From Uranotaenia lowii (lineage: Eukaryota > Arthropoda > Insecta > Diptera > Culicidae): a DNA stretch of 64,000 nt. Positions within the stretch are counted from its first letter, which is position 1. Each line of letters opens with the position of its first letter. Both the position numbers and the translations under genes were made by a program. The DNA is taken from the NCBI RefSeq assembly GCF_029784155.1, contig NC_073692.1, forward strand, positions 433,051,324-433,115,323, written 5' to 3'. Positions 1-10,750 of the stretch are shown here, piece after piece. The notes under the pieces are model-generated. The model worked only from the letters and a program-made list of their open reading frames with translations, made no database searches and was not told the origin of the DNA.

Positions 1-148
1 TTATGTTAGTAAAGATGAACAAAAACGATAAAGCTTTATTAAATATCTATGTTTCGTCAATATTTATTGCACTGTTTCCTGAAGCATCATTTAGATCATT
101 TAGAAATATTACTTTAAAATAAAAGTGCATAAAATTTAAAAGTACTAA
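1..148. other. AT-rich sequence, nothing recognised
   Basis: No open frame, RNA gene or repeat recognised. The last three bases (TAA, 146-148) are the left target duplication of the adjoining MITE. Confidence 0.5.
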
Positions 149-446
149 GAGCAAGTTCACTGGTGTTGGGAAAAATGGTAGAAATTGTGACATTTTGCAA
201 ATTTTACCATGTAAAAATGTTTTCAAGATCTTTGGGCGTTGTATTTTTTTACACCACTGTTTCTATTTCGCCGTATGAGATAGAAATATAGCTATTTTTG
301 CATCACAGCATGCAAAACTACAACACGTGTTGTTAAAATACTTGAAGGCCGCAGATCGTGAAAATGTTTTTGCTTGGCAAAATTTTCAAAATGTGCTAAA
401 AGTGACAAAATTTCTACCACTTTTTCCAACACCAGTGAACTTGCTC
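149..446. mobile_element. 298-bp MITE with TAA target duplication
   Basis: Both ends carry the inverted repeat GAGCAAGTTCACTGGTGTTG, followed by an imperfect continuation (AAAAATGGTAGAAATT against AAAAAGTGGTAGAAATTT), so the arms can pair over most of 100 bases. The element is flanked by TAA at 146-148 and 447-449. A 3-bp TAA/TTA duplication is typical of PIF/Harbinger-type elements, so a Harbinger-mobilised MITE is the likeliest reading. No coding capacity. Confidence 0.8.
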
Positions 447-449
447 TAA

Positions 450-1049
450 ACTTGGATTAAATTAGTTGGAGAAGTTTCATTTAGAATTTTAAATCGAAAA
501 TTGAAATTGGAATGGAAACTTAATTGAGTATATCCGATTTGTCTACAGTAGGTTTTTAATGTATGATTTTTCAAAATTAAATGCATATTGGGAAAAGGAT
601 GTGCAGTGTTTTAACTTATGAAAATTTCAATAATAATCACAAAGCTTAAAAATAATTTTGCATTAATCATAGGTACTAATATTTATGCTTATACATTGTG
701 TATTCCAAATTGGTCGGTTTTATCATTATTTTAACTCCCGTTATTTTAGCTGCCGTAAAAATCCTAAAAAAATTTCGAAACTTAAAAAATATTTTATATT
801 AAAAAATCATGATAGATTGGCACTTTTTTGATTAAACTTCCTTTGATTAGTTTAACCAAGTTGAAAAACAAGAATATATAAGACTTATATTGAACCACAT
901 AAAAAACAGAGTCAACTTGATTGTTGAGAGAATGTTAAAAAAAGAGTAAACAGAGTTCCGTTAAAAAAGTTCAAATAATAAATAAATATAATAATTGTGG
1001 ACCACAAAATAGAGAACATCCATAAATTATGTAACGCTCCTAGGGGGTA
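450..1049. other. Unassigned AT-rich DNA
   Basis: Roughly 600 bases without a supportable gene, repeat or RNA. Only short A/T runs are seen. Confidence 0.5.
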
Positions 1050-1792
1050 TCCAAGCAACCAAAAGTCACATATTTACTTGATTAAATGCATTGAAAGTTA
1101 CATATTGGCTGACAAAAAGAATCAACTGCCCAATTCCCTTTAGTGAACTTTATGTACTCATTGACGAACTTGAAAGTTGCAGAAGTGATCTATACGTACG
1201 TTATACGGGACTTAAGTCACATAAAGGGCACAAAAGTGCTCAAAACGGGATTTGATAAATCACAAAAAGTGCACTGATGTACTTTCAAAATCAAATCACA
1301 ACTTCGAGTTTTAGTTTCAGATAGAACAACATCTAGACGTGGTCTTGTGGTAGCATGTTCGATTCTCACCACAGAGGTCGGGGTTCGTTCCCAAGCCGGG
1401 CAATTTTTTTTATAATTTATTTAGTAATTTAGTGACCATTCTGATGCTATATATGTAGAAAATGTAGGAAAGAAGCAATTGAGAAATTTGTCGAGTTTGG
1501 AATCATGGCGGCACCGGTACAGAACACAGTAAATAATCAAGAGAAGGTGATATGAACAGAAGCCAACGGTTCAGTTGAGATAGAGAGAGATTTTTTTGCT
1601 CATTTTGCGATTTTATGGAAGCTGAATTAAGAGGCCGCTGAAAACTGAATAGAAGATCATTAAGACTTGTTTCGGAACTTGATAGTATCAATAAGAACTT
1701 AAATTTTGAGCTGCATAGAACGTACTTCATATCAATGATGGGGCTGAGCAAGCGTTTTTGTACCTGTTTTATGGGACTTTTGATTGCTTGGG
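1050..1792. mobile_element. TIR element with internal tRNA-like unit, copy 1
   Basis: The left end reads TCCAAGCAACCAAAAGTCAC and the right end, reverse complemented, reads CCCAAGCAATCAAAAGTCCC. The same termini bound a second copy at 46104-47484. The copies also share subterminal blocks, such as a GGCTGA motif near the left end and an ATAAGAACTTAAATTT block near the right end (about 1690-1710). A TA flanks both ends here (1048-1049, 1793-1794), whereas copy 2 shows ATT, so the true target duplication is unsettled. No transposase frame is present, so it is non-autonomous. It holds a tRNA-like module at 1338-1402. Confidence 0.75.
1338..1402 (+). ncRNA. tRNA-like pol III unit inside TIR element (copy 1)
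   Basis: A type 2 pol III promoter is visible: an A-box-like TGGTCTTGTGGTAGCAT at 1340-1356 and a B-box-like GGTTCGTTCCC about 30 bases later, followed at once by an eight-T run that fits a pol III terminator. The module aligns with 47126-47199 in copy 2, which also ends in a T run. The acceptor stem does not pair well, so it is probably a tRNA-derived promoter or transcript rather than a working tRNA. Confidence 0.55.
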
Positions 1793-1975
1793 TAAGCTCG
1801 AGCGCTACGAATCGTGACATAGAGGAAGGATGGAGGTATGCACATCGTTACGTAATGAATTTTTCTTTAAAAATATCATTTGTTATCATTTGTTATTTAT
1901 TTCTGATCAACGGATCACATGTTGATCCCAATGATTACTTAAAATTAAGGTTAAAAACAAAACATTTAAATCTAA

Positions 1976-2179
1976 CTACGGGGATCTCAAGGCCCTAATC
2001 ACTTTTCTTCGGAAAACATCCCTCGAAATGTCGAAGTCAAAATGCTCCGAAAAACGGTTGAAAGATTTCATTGCACCGATGAGGGCGCTGTTAGCTCCGT
2101 AATTGTTCATTCGAAAGGGAATGTACAATTGAAGATCCTGATTCCTGAATCCACGGGGTCGTACACTAAGCGGAATAGC
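1976..2179 (-). pseudogene. C-terminal end of LINE ORF2, out of frame with the RT part
   Basis: This frame carries the expected end of a Jockey/CR1-type ORF2 (motifs PLSVRPRGFRNQ and MNNYGANSALIGAM), closing at a stop at 1976. The upstream RT frame instead ends prematurely at 2107. The switch is explained by a 17-bp tandem duplication at about 2180-2196: the block GCTATTCCACTGATAAA on the minus strand is followed directly by a near copy, and 17 is not divisible by three. The C-terminal segment is therefore the genuine continuation of the RT protein. Confidence 0.75.
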
Positions 2180-3711
2180 TTTATCAGTGGAATAGCCTCC
2201 AAAAGCGTGGGACAGTCGATTCGCGATGTCAGGAGGTCGGCGACAAATGAGGCACGTGTTGCTTGTCTGCGGGCTTGAAGGGTGTCGATATCTAAGAGGC
2301 GGCATCGATTTTCGTAGCTAGGCAAGCGAAAAGGGTCTTGCCAGTTCAGGTGTCTAAGGGCATATCGCAAGAATCGCCGCTGAATGGTCTCGAGCCGATC
2401 GACACCGTTCTGGTAGTAGGGACACCAGACAGCTGAAGCGTATTCAAGGATGGAACGAACAATGCTGCAGTATAAGCTTTTCAAGCAATACACGTCCTTG
2501 AAGTCCTTCGCCACTCTAAAAATGAAACCGAGGCTTCTGGATGCTTTGTCAATCACATAGTTGGTGTGTGCCTTGAATTCCAGGCGCTGATCTAAGATTA
2601 CGCCAAGATCGTTAACGTGGTTCACACGTGCGATGGGTTCGTCTCCGAGGAAGTACTCCGCAATTAAAGGCTGCCGCTTACGAGAAAAGCTGATGATTGC
2701 ACATTTGCTGCGGTTTAATGGCAGGCAGTTAATGTCACACCACTCAGCGAAGAGGTTGAATTGACGTTGCAGGAAATTGATGTCGTCGTTGTCGTTTATG
2801 GTGTAAAATAGTTTTAGGTCATCAGCATAGCCAAGTTTGGGGACGTCGAGGAGTGACAACACGTCGTTGAAGTAAATTAGGAAAATAATCGGTCCGAGAT
2901 GGCTACCTTGAGGCACACCGGAGGTAGCAGGAAATTGCCTGGAAAAGGTGTCACCCGTTCGAACAATCAATTTACGACCAGTTAAATAACTGCGGAACCA
3001 GCCGAGTAGAGTACCACAGAATCCTAAGCGTTCGAGTTTACCGATGGCAATTTCATGGTTCACCTTGTCGAATGCAGCAGACAGATCGGTATAGATTGCA
3101 TCGGTTTGAGATTTGGCAACAAAACTTTCATGCACAAAAGAAGTGAACGTTAGCAAGTTACTTGTCGTAGAGCGTTTGGGCATGAATCCGTGTTGATCAT
3201 TGGAGATGTTATTTTTGCAGTACGTGAAGAAAGGATCCAAAACCACCAATTCGAATAGTTTGGCAATCGAACATAAGGCAGAGATTCCACGGTCATTGTT
3301 AACATCTCTTCTATCTCCTTTTTTATGTACCGGGAACATGTAAGCTTCCTTCCATAGTAGAGGGAAGGTGGCTCTATCTAGCGAAGCTTGAAAAATGAGC
3401 CGAATAGGGGTCAGCAAGACAGGCATGAAACTTTTTAAAAAAGCAGCTGGTATCCCGTCCGGGCCCGTAGAAAAGGAATTCTTAAGCTTCGCTGCTGCTC
3501 TAGAGATGGCTGCCTCCTCGATTTCAATACCATTTATTGAGAAGCCCAATGGCAAAACGTTCCTGACAGCGCTATCTATATGTTCTGAGGATGATGAAGC
3601 TGAAGTGAAGATGCTGGAAAATTTTTGGGCGAAGAGATCGCAGATACCACGGTCAGAGTTCGCCGTTATGCCGTCTAAGAACATGTTTGAAGGTAGGGTA
3701 AATGTACCCAA
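2107..3711 (-). pseudogene. LINE reverse transcriptase domain (ORF2, 3' part)
   Basis: The 534-codon open stretch encodes the RNA-directed DNA polymerase of a non-LTR retrotransposon, which copies element RNA at a nicked target. Visible motifs in order: GPDGIP (about residues 83-88), HGFMPKRST (174-182), YTDLSAAFDKV with the first catalytic Asp (207-217), SGVPQGSHLGP (264-274), and the YADD catalytic box (295-298) followed by LKLF. The polymerase core is intact. The first five residues come from the terminal repeat of the inserted transposon and are not LINE sequence. The final residues are a frameshifted tail; the true C-terminus lies in another frame and ends at 1976. The motif set fits the Jockey/CR1 group; the exact clade is uncertain. 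Confidence 0.9.
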
Positions 3712-5807
3712 TCTTGGCCCCTAAGGCATGGTTGACTAGATTTCCCATGATTGTAGTCTTCCTGTAATGTGCACCTTCAAAAGTCCTTCGACAAATATGA
3801 TTGCTTACTAGCCTGAAATGCAGTAAAAATATGTCTTTGCTTGAAAGCGGTTGATAATTTGAGATAAACCTGATCAAACTTTTGATTGAAATGCTCCTTA
3901 TTGTAGCCCCCGCGCCGAATTTTGGCCCTTTATGAGTTCCTTAAATTGGCCGTCTCTAGGAAAAACTTGTCTCACTAACACAACAACAGCCCCCACGAAT
4001 TCATTGAAAATATCCCGAAAGGAAGCACATCAATGTTCTGTATTGTTTTCAAAAAGTCGGAAGTACGAAATGTCAATAAATTTTTATAATTGATATCTGC
4101 ATGTAGAATTATAATCTTACGTAAAAAAGCTTTACTTGTTTATATCAGGTATTGTGTGTTTATAATTTCTATTATAAGTTCCAAACTATTGCATTGGTTA
4201 ACATAAATATGTTCATTAATCAAGCAAACAAATTGTTTGCATAATCCTTAACATGCAATCATGATAGATTTGTTTCCATTGAAATTAACAGGTTAACATA
4301 AGATAGTAAATATTCATATTTTTTTTATTCCAATCCCATAAAAGGGGGATCGACATTTTAAAAACCATTATGATCGAGGCAAGAAGCAAGCTAAAGCTAA
4401 AACTTAAGTCAGCGAACAATTCTTTGAATCATACATATTTAAAATGTCGCCCTTAGGAATTTTCTAGCAATCGTTTGCGTACACCGGGATAGCAAAACAA
4501 GACAAACTTTCGCTCACTCCAGCCAGCCTGATTGAAATAGATTGCATCTCACTCATTCGTTTGGAAACTATAGGCAATGGAAGCGAACAGCAAATTCAAA
4601 TGCTGGGTGAAATTCAAGCTGCATCCCGCTCGCACTCATGCAAAATTATCACCCAAACTCGGCAGCGCTTCTTTCGCATATTCCTTTCCTACAGAGAACA
4701 AACGTAATCACCTCCTGCGGATGCACAGTGATGTATAATAAAAAACAAACTTGGTCAAAATATTATTTTTGATTTCACATGAAATTGCAAACAAAAAAAA
4801 ATTCAAGTTCGTTACAACTTAGTATTTTCACATTGCAGTGCAATTATTTTTTTAAATAAACATAGTATTTAGAGTATCATAACAAAAACAGCTCTTTTCA
4901 AAGCGACACATATGCAGCAAATGTTAATTCCCAATACAAATCAAATTAAATCAAAATACGTTAAACCTCATTTCCAAATGTTTTTTTTTGGGTATGGATA
5001 TGGTAACTTCAACATTGAGATCCAAGATAGCAATTCGGATTCTATTCCGGTAAATTAATTTATTGAGAGGTAAATTTTATTGAGAAGAAAAGTTCTCGAA
5101 ATTTACCATAAAAGAACAGCTCAAATTGTAGCATTATAATTCCAATAAGATGCCAAATACGCTTGAGTCGGCTTGAGAGATAAATAAATTGATTATAGTT
5201 CAAAATACATTCATGATATGTTTTATTTAGTTCAATCATTCATTTTACTTTCGACCGGCTTTTCAATTTCCAGACCACTGTGCACCGTCGGCCGACGAAC
5301 GGCCGCCGGCTGCCGACTGCCTGCTGATGTCGTTTTCACACATACATGCATACTTCAATTTGTGGAATTGAATGCCAAGATTAAGCAAAAAATATGTTTA
5401 TATTTTCTTGAATTCTAGATAGAAAATGTACGTTGTATGGAGTAAGTTATAATTTTAGATTTTTTGCCATGTTTTGCTGCAAACAACGGTAATTTTTAGT
5501 GATTTTTCCATACGGAAGTGTGTTTTTAAAATCAATCCGAAGATGGCAGATGCACTAGCAAGGTAGGTTCATTTAAGATTTTTTACGAAGATTCTCATTT
5601 TATTTGCAATTTGTCATGCGCAAAAAAATTATTACGCAGTCATTTGGATTCAATTGTGGACAAATGTTATGCAGAATGTTTCCATATGCGATTTCCTTTT
5701 ATGTTTATTTTTTTTTCATTTTTAGGCGTATGTTTGACATGAAAATCACCAAAATGCATTTTGGCATGCCAAGATTAGGAGCATGCCAAGTTAAGGCTCA
5801 CTTACCC
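3696..5807. mobile_element. 2.1-kb non-autonomous DNA transposon nested in the LINE
   Basis: The ends form imperfect inverted repeats: GGGTAAATGTACCCAATCTT on the left and, reverse complemented, GGGTAAGTGAGCCTTAACTT on the right. TA is duplicated at 3694-3695 and 5808-5809. Taking out the element and one TA puts the LINE endonuclease and RT frames back in register with no stop, which confirms both boundaries and the TA duplication. Subterminal CTTGGC/TTTTGGCCC-like motifs recur near both ends. A TA duplication suggests Tc1/mariner-like mobilisation, but no transposase is recognised. The interior is AT-rich with a less AT-rich block near 4480-4720 and a GC-rich patch near 5280-5330. Confidence 0.85.
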
Positions 5808-7352
5808 TATACCAGGTTCTTTCCGCTGACTTTTTACGTGTTTCCAAAACGATTTTGGGCAAGTCTTGAGGTTACGTTGTACGCGACGTAGATAGTTATG
5901 GTAACAACGTTCACTGGCTTTTTTATAAACGGAGTTAAGTTTACGATATATATCCTTAGTATGCGATGATTTATGCTTCTTGTAGTTTCGAAGAGCACAT
6001 CTTTTTGCCGTCTTCAGTTGTCGCAGCTCAGTCGTGATCCAAGGGATTCCCATATTTCTGCTGTTAGAGCGTTTTGGGACGTGGCGATCGATGACGTAAT
6101 TCAGAATGTGTGAAAAGGTATCAGCGGCAGCGTTGGGATTAGAAAGATCAAGCTCAGATACCCAGTCGATAGTGCCTAGAATGTGAGAGATGTCATCGAA
6201 GTTGGCGTTCTTAAAGTCGAGGTAGAAGGTCACTGGTTTTTCTACTGCAGCGTTCAGCCTAGTTACTTCGAGTGATGCCATGAGAGCAGGGTGATGTGGG
6301 ACTACTTTAACAAGCGGTGCAGGAGCGACTTCGATGGTCGGTAAACGAGGTCCGTCATTGGCAAAGCAGAGGTCCAGCGTACGACCGTATTCGTTCACCA
6401 CATCGTTGATCTGGCGCAAGGTCGCTGCACTCAGGGAGTCCAATATGATGTTTGAAGGCGCCGAAAAAGTAGAGCGTGCTGGGTCTGGGTACAGAAAGCT
6501 GCCATGGATGGAGCACCACTTCAAACCGGGCATATTGAAGTCGCCAATGACTAGTAAGTCATCTTCAGGAGCGCAGAAGGAGCTAACTTCGAAGATGCAG
6601 CGAGAAAACGACTCGGCGAGGGCAACATCTCTTGAGCGATCGGGTGGCAGATACACTACACATACGTACAATTTCCGGTCTACAAGATCAATGCGAATCC
6701 ATACAAGTTCCAGATCGCACCAGGAATTGTTGTCGATGAACTGCGCTGGAAGATTCGACTTCACGGCAAGTAGTACCCCGCCTCCACTGGACTTTTTGCT
6801 GTTTCGGGCGCTACGGTCACAGCGGAACACTGCGTAATCAGGGCCGAAGATCTGACTTGATAGTGTGCGGTCATTCAGCCATGTTTCCGTGAAGGCGATG
6901 ACGTCATAGCAGGAACACGAAGTTGCGAGCAGGTAGTCGGTCAGGCAGGAATTGATACCCCCCACATTCTGGTAGTAAAGGGTAATGGTATCTAAAGGAC
7001 CCGGAGCGGATCTGGTGAGACGTGCACTAGAAGGTGGAACATCATCAGGCACAGGAATACAATCAGGGGTACCATACTTGCCTGAATTCACAGGCTGGAG
7101 AACCCCTTCGCCGCAGACGAACTCAGGGCCGGGACGACTGATGACGCTGGCAGGAATCAGCGCGACTGAGTCGAAGGGCTCAGGGGTCTCCGAAGTGCCT
7201 AGCTCGTTGCGTCCCGGTGTAGAAACCCCAGAATAGTTGGAGATGTTCTCGTTAGGTGAGTGGTTGCCGAAGTAATACTGGCTGGAGTCAGCGCTGTTGG
7301 TACGACTGGAAACCGAAAAAGCGTCACGCGGTGTGAAAGTTCCAAAGGACAA
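5808..7352 (-). pseudogene. LINE apurinic-like endonuclease domain (ORF2, 5' part)
   Basis: This frame of about 515 codons encodes an exonuclease-endonuclease-phosphatase domain that would nick target DNA to prime reverse transcription. Visible motifs: YYQNVGG (Asn near residue 129), FTETWL (Glu near 156), VVYLPP (232-237), GDFNMP (Asp 271, Asn 273) and DLCFAND (about 327-333). The last His motif reads VVPHHPAL (350-357); the Asp normally found just before this His is not visible, so catalysis may be impaired. Residues 1-120 are Ser/Pro-rich linker. There is no ATG at the start; the frame opens after a TAA in the flank, as expected for 5' truncation. The end is cut by the terminal repeat of the nested transposon. 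Confidence 0.85.
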
Positions 7353-7365
7353 CTTATCAATTTAA

Positions 7366-7926
7366 TCGCAGCTATTTTCATGTCGTGCAATTTTTGCAGA
7401 ATGATATGCAAACCGAAATCTGTTTAAAATTGGTAAGCATCAATATGATTGAAACTGGTTTAAATCTTTCCTCTTTTTAGATTCTAAAATAAACTCTCTA
7501 AAATGTGTTTTGAACATCCGTGAAATAACTGTTGGAAAACCGAATATTAGGTTCATTTACTCCCAAGAACTCAATTCAATCTTCAGGCGGAAATTTTATA
7601 ATTTTTCTAAATTGATTTATAAAATGCAATTTTGATAATTCCGACGAATATTACTAAGTGAAGTATATTTTTCATAACAAGTTATGCTCCTTTAACAAAA
7701 TATAGAAAACAAGGTAGATCATCAGTTAACAAGCACAGAGCAACTCGTAATAAGACAATCAATTTATTTTATCAGAGAGTTATCATCAAAAGTACAAAGG
7801 AAGCGATTTGGATAGATATTAATTCCGTTATGAAGAACGTTAAAAATATTTAAGTTAGAATCTTTTTTTATCTTCGAAAATCAGTATTTAAAAACTTAAG
7901 GAGATGAGTGGGGTGTGTGGGGGGCT
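7366..7926. other. Unassigned AT-rich DNA
   Basis: No frame, RNA or repeat recognised between the LINE 5' junction and the TTAA MITE. Confidence 0.45.
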
Positions 7927-7930
7927 TTAA

Positions 7931-8146
7931 CACGTTCGTCGCCACGTCACCCATATTCGGCAGACGGGTGTATTTCCTGGGGGGCCCGTCACATCAAAAA
8001 GCAGGTGACGCTCTCTTACTAGAGTTTACCACTCAGCTTCGCCACACGTTTCAAATATGGGAGTTCTCCCTCTTTGCTTTCTCTCTCTGAAAATTTCTTT
8101 GGGCCCGGTTAGCAACACTACCAAAATGAGCGTGGCGACGAACGTG
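7931..8146. mobile_element. 216-bp piggyBac-like MITE (TTAA target duplication)
   Basis: Perfect 16-bp terminal inverted repeats CACGTTCGTCGCCACG bound the element, flanked by TTAA at 7927-7930 and 8147-8150. TTAA duplication with a CA-starting terminus is the hallmark of piggyBac-type transposition. There is no coding capacity, so it depends on a transposase elsewhere. The identical termini suggest a fairly young insertion. Confidence 0.85.
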
Positions 8147-8150
8147 TTAA

Positions 8151-8665
8151 TTATTTATCAGCGTTACGTAATTTTCATTGGGTGGGATCAGTTTTACTTG
8201 CGCAGAACATGACTGAACAGCAGTGGTTGTATTTGGTTGAGAATGAATTGATCAACCATCTCTCGCTCAACGCTTCACCCGAGTCTCCTCGTTTGTGCCT
8301 GGATCGAATACCCGAGGTTTTTCTGCTATTGCTATTATTGCACAGCAACCGCACGCAGGCAGCTAGTGTTTTCATTTCTTTTCCCTCCCTCCTCCTTGCT
8401 CCATACGTTGCGGGCCTATGCAATGCAATAAGTTCGGTTTTTGTCGTTGTTGCCTCAACCTTTGCGGCGAGGTTGAAGGTGTTCTCCTCAACGACAGCTA
8501 TCGGCTTGAGTCCATCAAATTCTATAGCGTAAATGAGTATGTGTGCCTCGTCTTCTTCATGCATCATGTAGCAACCGAACGTTGAGAGAGTTCGTTCGGG
8601 GCAGCAAACGAATAGTGTCTCTCAGAGCAGATCCTCCTCATGGGAAAGGTTTGAATGAATGTATA
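8151..8665. other. Less AT-rich unassigned segment
   Basis: Contains open frames of 116 and 130 codons on opposite strands over 8175-8567. They overlap each other and neither shows a recognisable domain, so coding is not supported. Composition is more balanced than in the neighbours, so an exon or UTR of an unknown gene cannot be excluded. Confidence 0.35.
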
Positions 8666-10062
8666 CACAGCAAAAAAAGTGTTGCTATATTACATCAAAA
8701 ACGTGCACATAACTTGAGTCGCTAAATATCTCTAATATTACATCATTTTCACGTATATTCGATAATTTGTAAAAGATGTAAAAAATTACACCTAATGTAT
8801 GTAATGTATCAAAGAAAACAAACGAGGGCATAGCAACGATGGAAGTGTTTTGTTGATGTTTTTAGAGGATATTGTTATTAAAATGTATCAGAGTTTTCTG
8901 AAGAATTGTGGTTCTTTCTTCACATGTAGTATTAACAAGGAAACAAAATAAAAAACGGAAAAGCGAAATTATTATCAGTGAAAAATGTATGCTCTATTTT
9001 CATTAGCTAATGCAGATATTTCTTTAACGCAGGGATAAGCAAGTTATTAAAACTTATTCTGCGGGTGCGATAAGTCAACATCTTCGTCCCGACTCGGGGA
9101 AATGATTCAGGAAGAAAAGTGTGTTCGATTTGGCTTTGAAAGCCGATCACATCTAATCAGAAATGAAATGCTTGCTTCACAAAACTTATATGCTCTCACC
9201 ACACAAAATAAGAAAGGAGTTTGATATGAAAATGAAATCATAGAAGATTGATTTTGAGACTCTTCGCATTAGTCATCTTTCTATAAATTGAAAAAATTAG
9301 AATACCGGTTTTTTATTGGTATCATACACATATTCTACATCGATCCGAGAAATTGATAACATTAGCGAACCATTAAAACTATCGGCCACACATTACTAGC
9401 AACTTCCTCTTTAGTCATTAAGCTTTTTAGTTAAGATCTGGAAGGCGATGCGATCCACATCCGATTAGCACTAGATGAACAATTTGCGATTCCCCATAGT
9501 TATTTTTTCAGCTGCTTTAAATCATTTCTCTACCATTTTTAGCTTTCCGATTCTAATACATCCAATATTCTTGGAAGAGATATTCAGGTTGCCCAATATA
9601 TTGAGGTAAAGGTCAATATTGTCCTGATCATCCTGATCAATCTAAGCGTAACCGAAGAAATGGGGTGAAAAACATATTTTCTTCAGTCACGTTTTGAGAT
9701 CCGGATGATGGAAATCCTACAAATAAAAACAAAAACTAAATAAATTACATATCGATTGATTTGCTTACTTTTTTGCTGAATATGGTACATACTTACAAAT
9801 TTTAAAAAAATCTCTGAGCTTTGAAAACCTTCCATAATATTTCGAGTCGTGAAAAATAATAAATGACAACAGAAACAACCGTGGCTACTTTGGTGTAATA
9901 ATGCATAGCAGGTTGTGATATTACACTACCAGACGTGCTCAAAATTAGTACAGTATTAAGATGTAATATTAGCATCGAAAACATGTTATATTTTTCGAAT
10001 ATGAGAATTACATCGTTAATCACTAATAATACGTTGAGTGGCTTACATCTTTTTTTGCTGTG
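8666..10062. mobile_element. 1.4-kb TIR element with ATTACATC subterminal repeats
   Basis: The ends match as CACAGCAAAAAAAGTG (left) and CACAGCAAAAAAAGATG (right, reverse complemented), flanked by TA at 8664-8665 and 10063-10064. Several ATTACATC motifs lie just inside the left end, and their complement GATGTAAT or close variants lie inside the right end, a layout typical of transposase-binding subterminal repeats. No transposase frame is seen. The superfamily is not assigned. Confidence 0.7.
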
Positions 10063-10402
10063 TATGTATCGTCTCCTGTATTGCTATACGAGGCCTCAAA
10101 GCGTGTATTTTGAGAGCCTCTGATGAGAAAATTGGTGAGGATTTCAATCACTGCTGAACAGACATAGAATATGTAATGTACATTTATTTATATTGAACCG
10201 TAAAAATAAAAAAAATTGAAACATAAAATTTTAAATTCCTAAACAAATTTTGATGAACAACTAAAATGATTCAAGAGTTACAATCTTCACTCCAAAACCC
10301 CGAAATCTCATCCCAGTTCCACAATTCTACAACAGATTTTCAAAAAGTTTCTCACTTGTTGACAGTTGTTGAGTCTCGAATATTGAATCTCAATAAAGTT
10401 AG
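10063..10402. other. Unassigned AT-rich DNA
   Basis: Nothing supportable beyond short A/T runs. Confidence 0.4.
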
Positions 10403-10750
10403 ACTTAGCTTGCCAGATTGTCAGGATTTTAATAAGATTTGTTCATTTTATTTGCAAAATGAAATAAATATTTAAATTGAGTCCTTAGAATTATATATCT
10501 TGCGTCCCAAACATTTTTTTTAAACAAACTTTGTCGAAATAAACATGAACGATTTCTTGAAAGCCTTAGGTATGATTCTGAATCAGCTGATGTGTTTCGA
10601 TTGAACAAAAACATTTTTCTATGTATTTTTCTTCTTGATTTTAATGGAATAATTTCGAAATTTGCCAGTCTGTTGGCCGGATTTTGGGGAAAATTTGGAA
10701 ACAATATTCCCGGATTTCGCAAGGTTTGGATAAAATAGCCTGGATAGGCT
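10403..10750. repeat. Degenerate TTGCCAG-type MITE relative
   Basis: TTGCCAGATTGTCAGGATTT at the left, and phrases such as TTGGCCGGATTTTGGGGAAA and CCCGGATTT toward the right, resemble the elements at 27174-27560 and 30948-31393, whose arms are rich in CCGGATTT/AAATCCGG. Ends are decayed and no target duplication is clear. Confidence 0.4.

Larger units (their letters stand above)
1870..7365 (-). mobile_element. 5'-truncated Jockey/CR1-type LINE, split by a DNA transposon
   Basis: A minus-strand non-LTR retrotransposon. From its 5' side it encodes an endonuclease domain (7352-5808) and a reverse transcriptase (about 3693 down to 1976), with a 2.1-kb transposon between them. After the last stop there is a short 3' region that ends in an AATAAA-like stretch and a two-fold ATAACAAATG-type tail near 1876-1902, as CR1/Jockey elements with simple-repeat tails often show. 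The endonuclease frame meets a stop just beyond 7352 and no ORF1 with zinc knuckles is found upstream, so the copy is 5' truncated. It is dead for three visible reasons: truncation, the nested insertion and a frameshift near 2180. Confidence 0.85.

Noticed and set aside
1338..1402. Functional tRNA gene
   Set aside because: Promoter boxes are present but the acceptor stem does not pair properly and the sequence lies within a transposable element.
6334..7236. Plus-strand frames of 167 and 83 codons
   Set aside because: Antisense shadows of the LINE endonuclease.
8175..8567. 116- and 130-codon frames on opposite strands
   Set aside because: They overlap antisense, lack recognised domains and have no supporting splice or promoter evidence.
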